This document shows positions 10,532 to 19,206 of a DNA stretch of 64,000 bases, in pieces. A program made the translations under genes and the position numbers. Source of the DNA: Shewanella sp. Arc9-LZ (GTDB lineage Bacteria > Pseudomonadota > Gammaproteobacteria > Enterobacterales > Shewanellaceae); assembly GCF_010092445.1 (NCBI RefSeq), contig NZ_CP048031.1:4847032-4911031 (forward strand). Reading direction: 5' to 3'. A model generated the notes under the pieces. That model was not told the origin of the DNA. It worked only from the letters and a program-made list of their open reading frames with translations, and ran no database searches. Numbering within the stretch: position 1 is the first letter of the stretch; every line of letters starts with the position of its first letter.

Positions 10532-12664
10532 ATGTCACATCCCCAGTTCGTTTTGCTTAATGGCCAACATACTAGCTTGATCGTTGATTGCTTAAACAAG
10601 ACTCCTGCCATTTTGTATTTTGGTAAAAAGTTATCTGAAAAGACCAGCTTTGACATGATGAAACGGTTAAGCACCAGACAAGAAGCTAAATGCTCAGTTG
10701 TTGTTGAAGCGCCTATTTCATTATCGCCGTTAATGGGTGAAGGTTTTACCGGTGCACCTGGCATTGAAATTTTTGATAACAACATTGCATGGTCAATTGG
10801 TGGTGCACTAACACAAGTGAACCAACCGAATGAAAACGAAGTGTATTTCGAGTCAGTAGATACCCTACGTCAGCTAAGCGTTAAGCATCACTTACAGCTT
10901 AACCCACGCAGTGACGTACTCAGTGCGACAACAGAATTAACCAATTTAGGCCAAACCTCAGTTAATGTGAATTGGTGTGCAGCGCCAACCATTCCGATGC
11001 CTCTGCATATTGACCAAGTAATGTCGTTTGAAGGCCGTTGGTCGAACGAATTCCAACGCAAGTCTTTTGATACCTTCTTAGGCAGTTTTGTGCGTGAAAA
11101 CCGTAAAGGTAAAACCTCACACGACAATTTCCCGGGCATGGTAATGCACAACAAACTCACCCATGAACAAGGCGGTGAGTGTTATGGTTTTCATTTAGGT
11201 TGGAGTGGCAACCATAAAATGCGAGCGGAGTTACTTGCAGAAGGCCGCAGTTATGCCCAATTAGGTGAATTATTAATGCCTGGTGAAATGATACTCGCGC
11301 CTAACGAGTCTTATGTCAGCCCAACATTATATACAGCCTATTCTAATGACGGTTTTAGTGGCTTATCTCATTGCTTCCATCAGTATGTTCGTCAATCACT
11401 TATCACTGAAAAGGTACGCCTAAAGCCACGCCCAGTGCACTACAACACTTGGGAAGGAATTTACTTTGACCATGATGTTGCTGTTTTACAATCATTAGCG
11501 ACCCAAGCGGCTGACATTGGCGCAGAACGATTTGTACTCGATGACGGCTGGTTTAAAGGTCGCCGTGGTGACTTTGCCGGTTTAGGTGACTGGACTGTTG
11601 ATCGTGAAATTTACCCAGACGGACTGCAACCACTGATTGATCATGTTAATAACGTGGGCATGGAATTTGGTTTATGGTTTGAACCTGAAATGGTTAATCC
11701 AGACAGCGATTTATATCGCAACCACCCTGAATGGGCGCTACAAACCCAAGGTAACGAGCAGCTGCAATTTAGAAAACAGCTAGTGCTAGACATGACGAAC
11801 CCAGACGTGACTGAATATCTGTTTAATGCGATTAACGATATCTTGGTTGAATACCCACAAATTCTCTACCTCAAATGGGACATGAACCGCGATCTCAATC
11901 ATGCAGGTAATTTATTGGGTAAGCCGGCAGTACATCAACAAACTAAAGCCGCTTATGCTTTAATCAAGCGCCTTAAAGATAGTCATCCACACATTGAAAT
12001 TGAAAGTTGTTCCTCTGGTGGTGCGCGAGTTGATTACGGTGTATTACAACACACTGATCGAGTATGGACTTCAGATTCAAATGACGCATTAGATCGACTC
12101 ACCATTCAACGTGGTTGTTCATTCTTTTTCCCAGCAGAAGTGATGGGGGCGCATGTTGGCCCGCGCGATTGCCACATTACCGGGCGACACATCAATATTG
12201 CCATGCGAGCCGCGGTCGCTTTCTTTGGCCACATGGGGATTGAAATGGATCCTCGAGAGTTAACCCATGATGAACGTGAGCAGTTACAGCAGATAATCAA
12301 GCTGCACAAACAGCATCGTCAGTTAATTCACAGTGGCAAGTTGGTACGATTAAACAGCGATGGCGACTCAATCAACTTTGGTATTGTTAGTACAAACCAA
12401 ACCCAAGCTTTGTTTGCTTACAACAGCGTCAAAGAGACCCAACGAACTAATCCGCCAAAATATCATTTTGCAGGATTAGATGCCGACAGAGATTATCAAC
12501 TATCACTAATTTGGCCGGCCGGATTTTCATTCTACTCACCGTCTGTATTAGCCATGACAGACGATCAAACCTTTAGTGGTGAAGCATTAATGACCTTTGG
12601 CATGCAGTTGCCGATTACCTTCCCACAAACGTCGTTGATTTTTGAGTTAAATGAAGTGAAATAA
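10532..12664 (+). CDS. Alpha-galactosidase, glycoside hydrolase family 36
   Basis: Removes terminal alpha-D-galactosyl residues, as in melibiose, raffinose, galactosylglycerol or digalactosyl lipids. The 710-residue cytoplasmic protein has the GH36 plan: an N-terminal beta-supersandwich, a TIM barrel from about residue 320 (LDDGWFKGRRGD, WFEPEMVNPDSDLY), and a C-terminal beta domain. The catalytic nucleophile is Asp450 in LKWDMNRD and the acid/base is Asp515 in WTSDSNDA; SCSSGGARVDYG, also conserved, lies between them. The ATG at 10532 is preceded by AAGGA at good spacing; the upstream in-frame start at 10493 lacks a ribosome site. It ends at a strong bidirectional terminator. The pairing with a divergent GH42 enzyme points to mixed-linkage galactosides. 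Confidence 0.94.
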   Translation: MSHPQFVLLNGQHTSLIVDCLNKTPAILYFGKKLSEKTSFDMMKRLSTRQEAKCSVVVEAPISLSPLMGEGFTGAPGIEIFDNNIAWSIGGALTQVNQPNENEVYFESVDTLRQLSVKHHLQLNPRSDVLSATTELTNLGQTSVNVNWCAAPTIPMPLHIDQVMSFEGRWSNEFQRKSFDTFLGSFVRENRKGKTSHDNFPGMVMHNKLTHEQGGECYGFHLGWSGNHKMRAELLAEGRSYAQLGELLMPGEMILAPNESYVSPTLYTAYSNDGFSGLSHCFHQYVRQSLITEKVRLKPRPVHYNTWEGIYFDHDVAVLQSLATQAADIGAERFVLDDGWFKGRRGDFAGLGDWTVDREIYPDGLQPLIDHVNNVGMEFGLWFEPEMVNPDSDLYRNHPEWALQTQGNEQLQFRKQLVLDMTNPDVTEYLFNAINDILVEYPQILYLKWDMNRDLNHAGNLLGKPAVHQQTKAAYALIKRLKDSHPHIEIESCSSGGARVDYGVLQHTDRVWTSDSNDALDRLTIQRGCSFFFPAEVMGAHVGPRDCHITGRHINIAMRAAVAFFGHMGIEMDPRELTHDEREQLQQIIKLHKQHRQLIHSGKLVRLNSDGDSINFGIVSTNQTQALFAYNSVKETQRTNPPKYHFAGLDADRDYQLSLIWPAGFSFYSPSVLAMTDDQTFSGEALMTFGMQLPITFPQTSLIFELNEVK

Positions 12665-12714
12665 TACTTTATCGCGCGCCTCTTTATAGCGCGCATTATT
12701 TATCCCCATTAAGC

Positions 12715-12742
12715 AAAAGAGCACCCTTTAGGTGCTCTTTTT
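12715..12742 (+). terminator. Bidirectional terminator between the alpha-galactosidase and GntR genes
   Basis: AAAAGAGCACC and GGTGCTCTTTTT form an eleven-base stem around a CTTTA loop. The A run and T run on either side make it functional for both convergent genes. Confidence 0.85.
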
Positions 12743-12759
12743 ATGATTGTTTCGACCGA

Positions 12760-13458
12760 CTACAACTTCAACTCAATCAGCTCAAGTGCTTCATCTAAAA
12801 TCATTGAAACAGCGGCTTTAGATAATTCAGGATTGCGCGCTTTAATCGCATTAAAAATTTCGGCATGCTTTTTCACATCCGCACCCGGCACGCCTTTTAT
12901 CTTGTTGGTGTAACGAATGCTCACCCTGAGTGCGGTACCAATAAACTCGGTTAATTGCACAAAAAAACGGTTACCACTGGCGATTAGGATGCTGGTATGA
13001 AATGCAATATCCGCTTCTAACGGGTCATCTAAACCTTGTTCAGCTTCAACCATACGTTCGAGTGCCTTCTCGATAGACGCTAATTGCTCATCAGATGCGT
13101 TCATTGCTGCAAGTGCCGCCGCTTGCGGTTCTAGCGCAACCCTCACTTGAGTAAACTCTTTCAGTAAAGACAATGACGGTTTACTGCTTAAAATCCATTT
13201 TAATACGTCGGTATCAAACATGTTCCAATTGCTTTCAGGCAACACGCGAATACCTTGTTTAGGCCGAGATGAAATAAGGCCTTTTGCAGACAGCATTTTT
13301 ACCGCTTCACGCGTTGAGCTACGGCTAACATCGTATTCAATACACAAATCAGCTTCAGAGGGTAAACCTTCGCCAACAGGGTAAACCCCTTTTACAATGG
13401 CAATGCCCAAATCGTGAGTTAATTGATGTGTTAAATTTTGACGTGGAGAATTATTCAT
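12760..13458 (-). CDS. GntR-family transcriptional regulator with FCD domain (DgoR-like)
   Basis: A 232-residue repressor-type protein. The N-terminal winged helix-turn-helix (about residues 10-75) carries the GntR pattern LPSEADLCIEYDVSRSSTREAVKMLSAKGLI. The all-helical FCD ligand domain follows (about 90-225) with conserved Asp/His positions, as in ADIAFHTSILIASGN and KKHAEIFNAI, that usually bind a metal and a sugar acid. DgoR, the galactonate-responsive repressor, belongs to this class, and the adjacent SDR-dgoK-lactonase operon fits that role. The ATG at 13458 is preferred over an in-frame TTG at 13473. It is divergent from the SDR gene across a spacer with a long inverted repeat. The ligand is probably galactonate or a related sugar acid. 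Confidence 0.85.
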   Translation of the reverse strand: MNNSPRQNLTHQLTHDLGIAIVKGVYPVGEGLPSEADLCIEYDVSRSSTREAVKMLSAKGLISSRPKQGIRVLPESNWNMFDTDVLKWILSSKPSLSLLKEFTQVRVALEPQAAALAAMNASDEQLASIEKALERMVEAEQGLDDPLEADIAFHTSILIASGNRFFVQLTEFIGTALRVSIRYTNKIKGVPGADVKKHAEIFNAIKARNPELSKAAVSMILDEALELIELKL

Positions 13459-13491
13459 GCTTTTACTGTCCAATATTCAGTACATAAATCT

Positions 13492-13525
13492 GTTATATCA
13501 TATTTAAACGCAATTACGATATAAC
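13492..13525. promoter_or_regulatory. Inverted repeat in the GntR/SDR divergent control region
   Basis: GTTATATC (13492-13499) and GATATAAC (13518-13525) are perfect 8-base inverted arms 18 bases apart. The left arm continues as GTTATATCATA, the reverse complement of TATGATATAAC, a variant of the locus-wide motif. The position suits an autoregulatory operator for the GntR protein. Confidence 0.45.
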
Positions 13526-13653
13526 TTTGTTTTCAGTGGTGTTAATGTTAGAAATAGACTTAATAATCATCATTATTTTTCGGATTAATCATTAAATCCA
13601 ACAAATACCGCTAGTTAACCATAATCATAAAAAGTAGGTTTGGAGCGTTATAA

Positions 13654-14421
13654 GTGAGTTTGTTAACCCAATATCAAGACTTGAAAGACAAAGTCATCTT
13701 TATTACTGGCGGCGCCAGCGGTATTGGCGCATCTATGGTCGAAGCCTTCATACATCAACAAGCTAAAGTGGCTTTTATTGATATCGATCATAAAACAGCA
13801 GCCAATCTACTTAGCAAAATGGCCAAAATTGATGCTTCATCAATTTGGTTTCGCGCTGTCGATGCCACCGATTCCGAATCATTACAACAAGCCATTAGAG
13901 ATGTTGGTCAACACTTTGGCCGTTTTGACGTACTGATAAATAATGTCGCTAATGATGCGCGCCAAGATGTCGAAACGATTTCAGCCCATGATTGGCATAA
14001 GTGCATGCAAATTAATTTAGACCCTGCTTTTTTTGCATCTCAAGCGGCTTATATTTTAATGAAGCAGCAGCATTCCGGTAGCATTATTAATTTCAGTTCA
14101 ATCACCGCGTTATTAGGCTCACAACAAATGACTGGCTACGTGACAGCAAAAGCAGGCTTAATTGGTATGACACGCTCATTGTCGCGTGAGTTTGGAGAAT
14201 CTGGTATTCGTGTCAATGCCATTTTGCCCGGTTGGGTCGCCACCGAAAAGCAGCTGGCCAGTTGGCTAACAGAACAAGAAGAGCAAAAATGGACTGATGC
14301 GATGGCATTAAAACGCCGAATCACCCCTCAAGATGTTGCCAAACTCGCCCTGTTTTTAGCCTCAAACAATAGTGAATTGATCACCGGTCAGTGTATCAAT
14401 ATTGACGGTGGGAGAGCTTAG
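13654..14421 (+). CDS. Short-chain dehydrogenase, probably an aldose (galactose) 1-dehydrogenase
   Basis: A 255-residue NAD(P)-dependent SDR. It has the nucleotide motif TGGASGIG (about residues 18-25), the acidic cofactor-selecting region FIDIDH (favouring NAD), a NN-AG-like motif LINNVAN, the catalytic Ser in INFSSITAL, and Tyr/Lys in GYVTAKAG. It is the first gene of an apparent operon with DgoK and an SMP-30 lactonase, so oxidation of D-galactose to galactonolactone is the likely reaction. The family alone cannot prove the substrate. The start is the GTG at 13654, with GGAG about nine bases upstream. It is translationally coupled to dgoK, whose chosen start follows one base after this stop. 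Confidence 0.82.
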   Translation: MSLLTQYQDLKDKVIFITGGASGIGASMVEAFIHQQAKVAFIDIDHKTAANLLSKMAKIDASSIWFRAVDATDSESLQQAIRDVGQHFGRFDVLINNVANDARQDVETISAHDWHKCMQINLDPAFFASQAAYILMKQQHSGSIINFSSITALLGSQQMTGYVTAKAGLIGMTRSLSREFGESGIRVNAILPGWVATEKQLASWLTEQEEQKWTDAMALKRRITPQDVAKLALFLASNNSELITGQCINIDGGRA

Positions 14422-14422
14422 C

Positions 14423-15385
14423 TTGCTTGCTAAATATCAACATTTTATTGCTGTCGATTGGGGCACAAGCCATTTACGTGCTTATCTATGTTTAGCCGAA
14501 GTCGGTAAACCATTAATAGTGCTTGAACAAGCCAATAATGTCGGCGTGAAGAAAATTCAAACCGATTTTGAAACCACACTAATGGACAGTATTGCACCTT
14601 GGGCTAATCGTTTTGGAAAACTACCTATATTGATGATAGGTCAAATAGGTTCAAGCATTGGCTGGAAAGAAACCCAATATCTTGCTTGTCCTATTTCGCC
14701 CCAAGAGGTGATCTCTGCCGGGACGCGCTTTGACAGTCAAGGCCATCAAGTCACCATATTCCCAGGATTAAGTTGCCAGCTTTATAACCAACTCCATGAC
14801 TCGATGCGTGGAGAAGAATTTCATTTACTGGGCTGGCTTGCGATGGCTCCACAGCATCTAGTTGGTCGACATCTTGTATGCTTGCCTGGAACCCATACTA
14901 AATGGGTGCTAATTGAAGAAGGTAAAGTCATTTTATTCAAAACTGCGCTAACCGGTGAACTGTATGACCTATTGTCATCTAACAGCGTATTGATCCAAGA
15001 AAAAGTATCAGATTTAGAATTTGATTTTGGCGCATTTATTGAAGGTGCTGATTTTATCTTGTCATCTACTAACGATAATTTTTATCACGGATTATATAGC
15101 GTCCGCAGTAAACAGCTTTTTGAGGATTTCTCAACCAAACAAGCACATGCGTATTTATCAGGACTATTGATAGGAAGTGATGTTCGCGCAGCTATCAGCG
15201 CCCAAGAGTGGCAATTAACAGAATTAGAATCAGTGGCGATTATTGGTCCACCTCACTTAAGCCAATGTTTTGTTGAAGTGTTACATCACTGTAATATCAA
15301 CACAACATTATGGGATGTTACAGACGCGACATTGGCAGGATTTAATGTTGTGTACCAACACGCACATCATTCGACAGATGAATAA
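14423..15385 (+). CDS. dgoK: 2-dehydro-3-deoxygalactonokinase
   Basis: Phosphorylates 2-keto-3-deoxygalactonate with ATP in the De Ley-Doudoroff route of galactose breakdown. The 320-residue protein has the DgoK signature: the phosphate-binding start IAVDWGTSHLRAYL, then MIGQIGSSIGWKE, LPGTHTKWV and LTGELYDLLSS, and a C-terminal LSGLLIGSDVRAA segment. I chose the TTG at 14423 because GGAG lies eight bases upstream and the preceding stop ends at 14421, giving tight coupling; in-frame TTG 14402 and GTG 14408 would overlap the SDR gene. The 3' end overlaps the lactonase start by eight bases. The usual partners, galactonate dehydratase and KDPGal aldolase, are not in this window. Confidence 0.88.
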   Translation: MLAKYQHFIAVDWGTSHLRAYLCLAEVGKPLIVLEQANNVGVKKIQTDFETTLMDSIAPWANRFGKLPILMIGQIGSSIGWKETQYLACPISPQEVISAGTRFDSQGHQVTIFPGLSCQLYNQLHDSMRGEEFHLLGWLAMAPQHLVGRHLVCLPGTHTKWVLIEEGKVILFKTALTGELYDLLSSNSVLIQEKVSDLEFDFGAFIEGADFILSSTNDNFYHGLYSVRSKQLFEDFSTKQAHAYLSGLLIGSDVRAAISAQEWQLTELESVAIIGPPHLSQCFVEVLHHCNINTTLWDVTDATLAGFNVVYQHAHHSTDE

Positions 15386-16304
15386 TACACTAACCCAGAG
15401 CATCGGCGATCTTATACAGGTTATCCCATCACAAAATGATTTGGGTGAAAATGCTTTATGGCACCCACAACAACAAGCCATTTATTGGATCGATATCATA
15501 CAAGGAAAAATTCACAAATATAGTGTCGAGACTCAGCTGCACGATCAATACAGTTTACCCTATCGTATTGGCAGCTTTGCGTTTTTAGCAGAACAGCAAA
15601 CATTTCAGTTAATTGTCGCCTTTGAGCAAGGTTTTGCACTGTATCATCTCGATACACATGCATTAACATGGCTTAGCCAACCTGAAGTTGCACAGAAAGG
15701 TAACCGTTTTAATGATGGCCGCACCGATCGCAGTGGACATTTTTGGGCGGGAACCATGGTTGAAACCCGTCATGATCAACATCAACAAGGCAACTTGTAC
15801 CGGATAGATAACCACGGTGAATGCCATAAAACCATTGAAGATATTTTGATCTCTAATGGTTTGTGTTGGAGCCCTGACGGTAACATTATGTATCACGCAG
15901 ACTCTGAAAAACATTGCATCCATCAATATCGCTATAACCCAACTCACAAAACATTAACGGATAAAGCCTTGTTTGCGACCACCGAAGATCATGTATTTCC
16001 TGATGGTTCAACTATTGATGCACATGGCTTTATGTGGAATGCCCAATGGGGCGATCATAGCGTGGTACGTTATCATCCAGATGGTCATATCGTCGAAAAG
16101 TTAATTCTACCTGCTGTACAACCCTCTAGTGTCGCCATTGGAGGCCCAAATTTAGATTGGTTAATTGTGACAACATCACGTATTGAACTGACTCAACAGC
16201 AACTCGTTGATTATCCATTATCGGGTAACGTGTTTATTTATCAGTTACATCACGTTACTGGGATCGTCGACACACCTTGTCGTATCAATATCAACCAAGC
16301 ATAA
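15378..16304 (+). CDS. SMP-30/gluconolactonase-family sugar lactonase
   Basis: A six-bladed beta-propeller lactonase of 308 residues that opens aldonolactones to aldonic acids, here probably galactonolactone to galactonate. The metal ligands typical of the family can be assigned: Glu in LGENALWHP (about residue 23), Asn in KGNRFNDGRTDRSG (about 110) and in SNGLCWSPDG (about 160), and Asp in YHADSEKH (about 174). The start is the ATG at 15378, overlapping the last codons of dgoK. A longer in-frame start at 15270 lies inside dgoK and has no support. It is the third gene of the SDR-dgoK-lactonase operon, which gives an oxidative galactose branch. It ends at a weak hairpin shared with the convergent glpD. 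Confidence 0.87.
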   Translation: MNNTLTQSIGDLIQVIPSQNDLGENALWHPQQQAIYWIDIIQGKIHKYSVETQLHDQYSLPYRIGSFAFLAEQQTFQLIVAFEQGFALYHLDTHALTWLSQPEVAQKGNRFNDGRTDRSGHFWAGTMVETRHDQHQQGNLYRIDNHGECHKTIEDILISNGLCWSPDGNIMYHADSEKHCIHQYRYNPTHKTLTDKALFATTEDHVFPDGSTIDAHGFMWNAQWGDHSVVRYHPDGHIVEKLILPAVQPSSVAIGGPNLDWLIVTTSRIELTQQQLVDYPLSGNVFIYQLHHVTGIVDTPCRININQA

Positions 16305-16328
16305 ATCACAGCAATGGCAGATAAAACA

Positions 16329-16357
16329 CACCCAAAAACTTTTTATCATTTTGGGTG
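16329..16357. terminator. Weak bidirectional hairpin between the lactonase gene and glpD
   Basis: CACCCAAAA and TTTTGGGTG form a nine-base stem with an eleven-base loop, exactly between two converging genes. It lacks a long separate T run, so termination efficiency is uncertain. Confidence 0.4.
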
Positions 16358-16377
16358 CTAGTGTTAACACGTTAAGG

Positions 16378-17901
16378 TTAACTCACATCAGAAACAACTG
16401 CCGGTGCAACTTCCTGTTTACTGGCGACATAATCACTCAGTACTTGCTGTTGTTCCTCAGTAAAATGCAAACCTAGCTTAGTCCGTCGCCATAAAATATC
16501 TGCACTGCAACTGGCCCATTCATTGGCAATAACATAATCGACTTCCGCTTGATATAAACCATGACCAAAATCAATCCCCAATGCCTCGCTGCTCGCAGCA
16601 TCATTTAAAATGGATTGGGTACGGGTTCCGTAAGTTCGTAATAAACGATTAATAGATCGTGTATTTATCCAAGGATATTGTTGCTGATAAATCCGGTTAA
16701 GATCACCTAAATCAGTAAAATCACCACCAGGTAGCGTTTGAGTTGCTGTCCAAGGTTTACCCATTTGAGGATGGAAAGGTTTTAATCGATTGACTGCCGC
16801 TTCGGCCAGTTTTCGATATGTCGTAATTTTGCCGCCAAACACTGACAATAGCGGCGCCTTATCTTTAGGGGCGTCGACAATAAAGGTGTAATCACGGGTC
16901 ACCGACTGCGCCGAATCTGACTCGTCATCCATTAATGGTCTCACCCCTGAGAACGTATGCACAATATCTTGTTCGCTAATGGTGCTTTTAAAATAGTGAT
17001 TGGTAATGCTAATCAGATAATCAATTTCTTGCTGGTCGATACGCACATCTTTAGGGTCGCCGGTAAAATCAACATCAGTGGTACCAATCAGAGAAAAGTC
17101 ATCTTCAAATGGGATCACAAACACAATCCGCTGATCGACATTTTGCAAAATATAAGCGTGTGGCTGTTGATGGATTTTAGGCACCACAATATGGCTACCT
17201 TTTACTAAACGAATTTTTTGTGGTGAAGGCTGCTTTAATACATTTGAAAATAAGCTCGACACCCAAGGTCCAGAAGCGTTAACAATACTTTTTGCATACA
17301 CCTGACGTAATGACTTGTCCCCTTGATGTTGTAAGGTGAGCTTCCAGATACCATTGTCGCGTTCGGCACTAATACAGCGGGTTTGAGTACAAATTTGTGC
17401 CCCTAGCTCTTTCGCTGCAAGGGCATTTAATACCACTAAACGAGAGTCATCGACCCAAGCATCAGAATATTCAAACCCTTGAGTAATTTCAGGTTTTAAT
17501 GGGCTATCTTGTGTGAAGTTAATTTTTTTAGACGCATTCAGAGTGACGCGTGATGCTAAATTGTCATATAAAAATAACCCAAGACGGATCATCCACGCTG
17601 GACGTAAATGAGACTGATGGGGAAGCCTAAATGTCAACGGAGTGATCAAATGAGGTGCTTTTTTAAGCAACACTTCACGCTCTGCTAATGCTTCTTTAAC
17701 CAAACGGAACTCATAATGTTCTAAATACCGAAGTCCACCATGGATCAGTTTACTGCTATTTGATGAGGTTGCAGACGCTAAGTCATTCTGTTCACACAGC
17801 AAGACACGTAAACCACGCCCCACTGCATCGGCCGCTATTCCAACACCGTTTATGCCGCCACCAATCACGACAACATCAACAATTTCTCTATCGGCTTCCA
17901 T
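16378..17901 (-). CDS. glpD: Aerobic glycerol-3-phosphate dehydrogenase
   Basis: A FAD-dependent, membrane-associated enzyme that oxidises sn-glycerol 3-phosphate to dihydroxyacetone phosphate and passes electrons to quinone. The 507-residue protein has an N-terminal dinucleotide fold (VVIGGGINGVGIAADAVGRG), the SSKLIHGGLRYLEHYEF signature near residue 48, INASGPW-like FAD contact IVNASGPWVSS near 205, TDVDFTGDP near 275, and the C-terminal DAO_C helical domain. Its start is the ATG at 17901. No glpK, glpF or glpR accompanies it; instead it sits among galactose genes, convergent with the lactonase and divergent from galT. This placement is the main clue that the locus may deal with glycerol-linked galactose. 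Confidence 0.94.
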   Translation of the reverse strand: MEADREIVDVVVIGGGINGVGIAADAVGRGLRVLLCEQNDLASATSSNSSKLIHGGLRYLEHYEFRLVKEALAEREVLLKKAPHLITPLTFRLPHQSHLRPAWMIRLGLFLYDNLASRVTLNASKKINFTQDSPLKPEITQGFEYSDAWVDDSRLVVLNALAAKELGAQICTQTRCISAERDNGIWKLTLQHQGDKSLRQVYAKSIVNASGPWVSSLFSNVLKQPSPQKIRLVKGSHIVVPKIHQQPHAYILQNVDQRIVFVIPFEDDFSLIGTTDVDFTGDPKDVRIDQQEIDYLISITNHYFKSTISEQDIVHTFSGVRPLMDDESDSAQSVTRDYTFIVDAPKDKAPLLSVFGGKITTYRKLAEAAVNRLKPFHPQMGKPWTATQTLPGGDFTDLGDLNRIYQQQYPWINTRSINRLLRTYGTRTQSILNDAASSEALGIDFGHGLYQAEVDYVIANEWASCSADILWRRTKLGLHFTEEQQQVLSDYVASKQEVAPAVVSDVS

Positions 17902-17926
17902 TTACGTATCCCACCACTAAAATAAA

Positions 17927-18056
17927 TATGATAAATAATATATATTAGCAACATCATAGAGTGACAGACGGTCAATTGACAAGCTGAATTAGAAAGATCT
18001 TGTCGAAATTGATTACATCTTGTTAAATAAAATACTTAATAGTAGTATTTATCATA
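17927..18056. promoter_or_regulatory. Paired motif copies in the glpD/galT divergent control region
   Basis: The 11-mer TATGATAAATA occurs at 17927-17937 on the plus strand and, identically, on the minus strand at 18046-18056. One copy lies next to each divergent gene, about 26 bases from glpD and 98 bases from galT. Shared use of one regulator by glpD and the gal genes is the simplest reading. Confidence 0.45.
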
Positions 18057-18153
18057 TAAATTAAATTTGCAGCATTTATCAACAGTACAATTGAGATAAT
18101 AATATGCATTTTCTGGTTATTGCTCCAGACACATATAGATGAAAGGGATTGCC

Positions 18154-19206
18154 ATGAGTCAGTTTGAATTTACCCACAGACGAAAAAATCCGTTAACAGG
18201 TAATTGGGTGCTAGTGTCGCCACATCGAAATAATCGTCCTTGGTTAGGTGCGACAGAAAAAAATGCCCCTTCGAATTTACCAGAGTACGATAACACATGC
18301 CCTTTATGCCCCGGCAATCATCGTGCAAACGACAGTATCAATCCTGCTTATGATAAAACCTTTGTGTTTACTAACGACTTTGGCGCACTAACGTCACAAG
18401 TGACCGAACATTCCGCCGCGCTCAATCATGACAATCCATTATTTGAAATAGAGCAGGCTACGGGTGAATGCCGAGTGATTTGTTTCTCACCTAAGCACAA
18501 TAAAACCTTACCAGAATTATCCGTGGCTGAGATCAATGATGTAGTTAATACCTGGAAACTGAACTACATCGAATTATCTGCTCAGTATGCATGTGTACAC
18601 ATTTTTGAAAACAAAGGTGAAGTCATGGGGTGTTCACAACCTCATCCCCACGGACAAGTATGGGCCCACAATCATTTATCGACCGAAATACAATTAGAAG
18701 AAGACAACCAGCGTAACTACCAACAACATCATGGCGGCAATTTGCTCGGCGATTATGTTAAACATGAAATTGCCGACGGTGAGCGAGTTGTTTATCAAAA
18801 TGACCACTGGCTTGTGGTTGTACCATTTTGGGCTGCATGGCCTTTTGAAACCTTACTCGTATGCAAAGATGATGTACGCCATTTTGGTGAGCTAACCGAT
18901 GCGCAATCAACTGCTTTAGCCCAAGCGATTAAGATACTCACCACCCGATACGACAATGTGTTTAATTGTAGCTTCCCGTACTCAATGGGTTGGCACAGTG
19001 CACCAAGCAAACTTGACGACAATAGTCACTGGCGCTTACATGGCCATTTTTATCCACCACTATTACGCTCAGCCACCGTAAAAAAACACATGGTCGGCTA
19101 CGAGATGCTCGCCGAAAGTCAACGCGATTTAAGTCCAGAAACAGCTGCAAAAATTTTACAAAATGCCAGCGACATCCATTACTCTCAAGGAAACAATAAT
19201 GAATAA
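18154..19206 (+). CDS. galT: Galactose-1-phosphate uridylyltransferase
   Basis: Leloir enzyme that exchanges UDP between UDP-glucose and galactose 1-phosphate. It has 350 residues, typical of GalT class I. The active-site HPHGQ motif is present (CSQPHPHGQVWA, about residue 165), with zinc-type cysteines in TCPLCPG (about 50) and conserved FENKGEVMG and the late WHLHGHFYPP-like segment WRLHGHFYPPLLRS. The ATG at 18154 has AGGG about six bases upstream; the in-frame ATG at 18139 lacks one. galK begins inside the last codons, so the two are co-translated. No galE (UDP-galactose epimerase) or galM gene is in the window, although the cycle needs galE. Confidence 0.95.
   Translation: MSQFEFTHRRKNPLTGNWVLVSPHRNNRPWLGATEKNAPSNLPEYDNTCPLCPGNHRANDSINPAYDKTFVFTNDFGALTSQVTEHSAALNHDNPLFEIEQATGECRVICFSPKHNKTLPELSVAEINDVVNTWKLNYIELSAQYACVHIFENKGEVMGCSQPHPHGQVWAHNHLSTEIQLEEDNQRNYQQHHGGNLLGDYVKHEIADGERVVYQNDHWLVVVPFWAAWPFETLLVCKDDVRHFGELTDAQSTALAQAIKILTTRYDNVFNCSFPYSMGWHSAPSKLDDNSHWRLHGHFYPPLLRSATVKKHMVGYEMLAESQRDLSPETAAKILQNASDIHYSQGNNNE

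Noticed and set aside
15270-15377. Longer start for the SMP-30 lactonase
   Set aside because: This extension lies inside dgoK, lacks a ribosome site and does not resemble the family.
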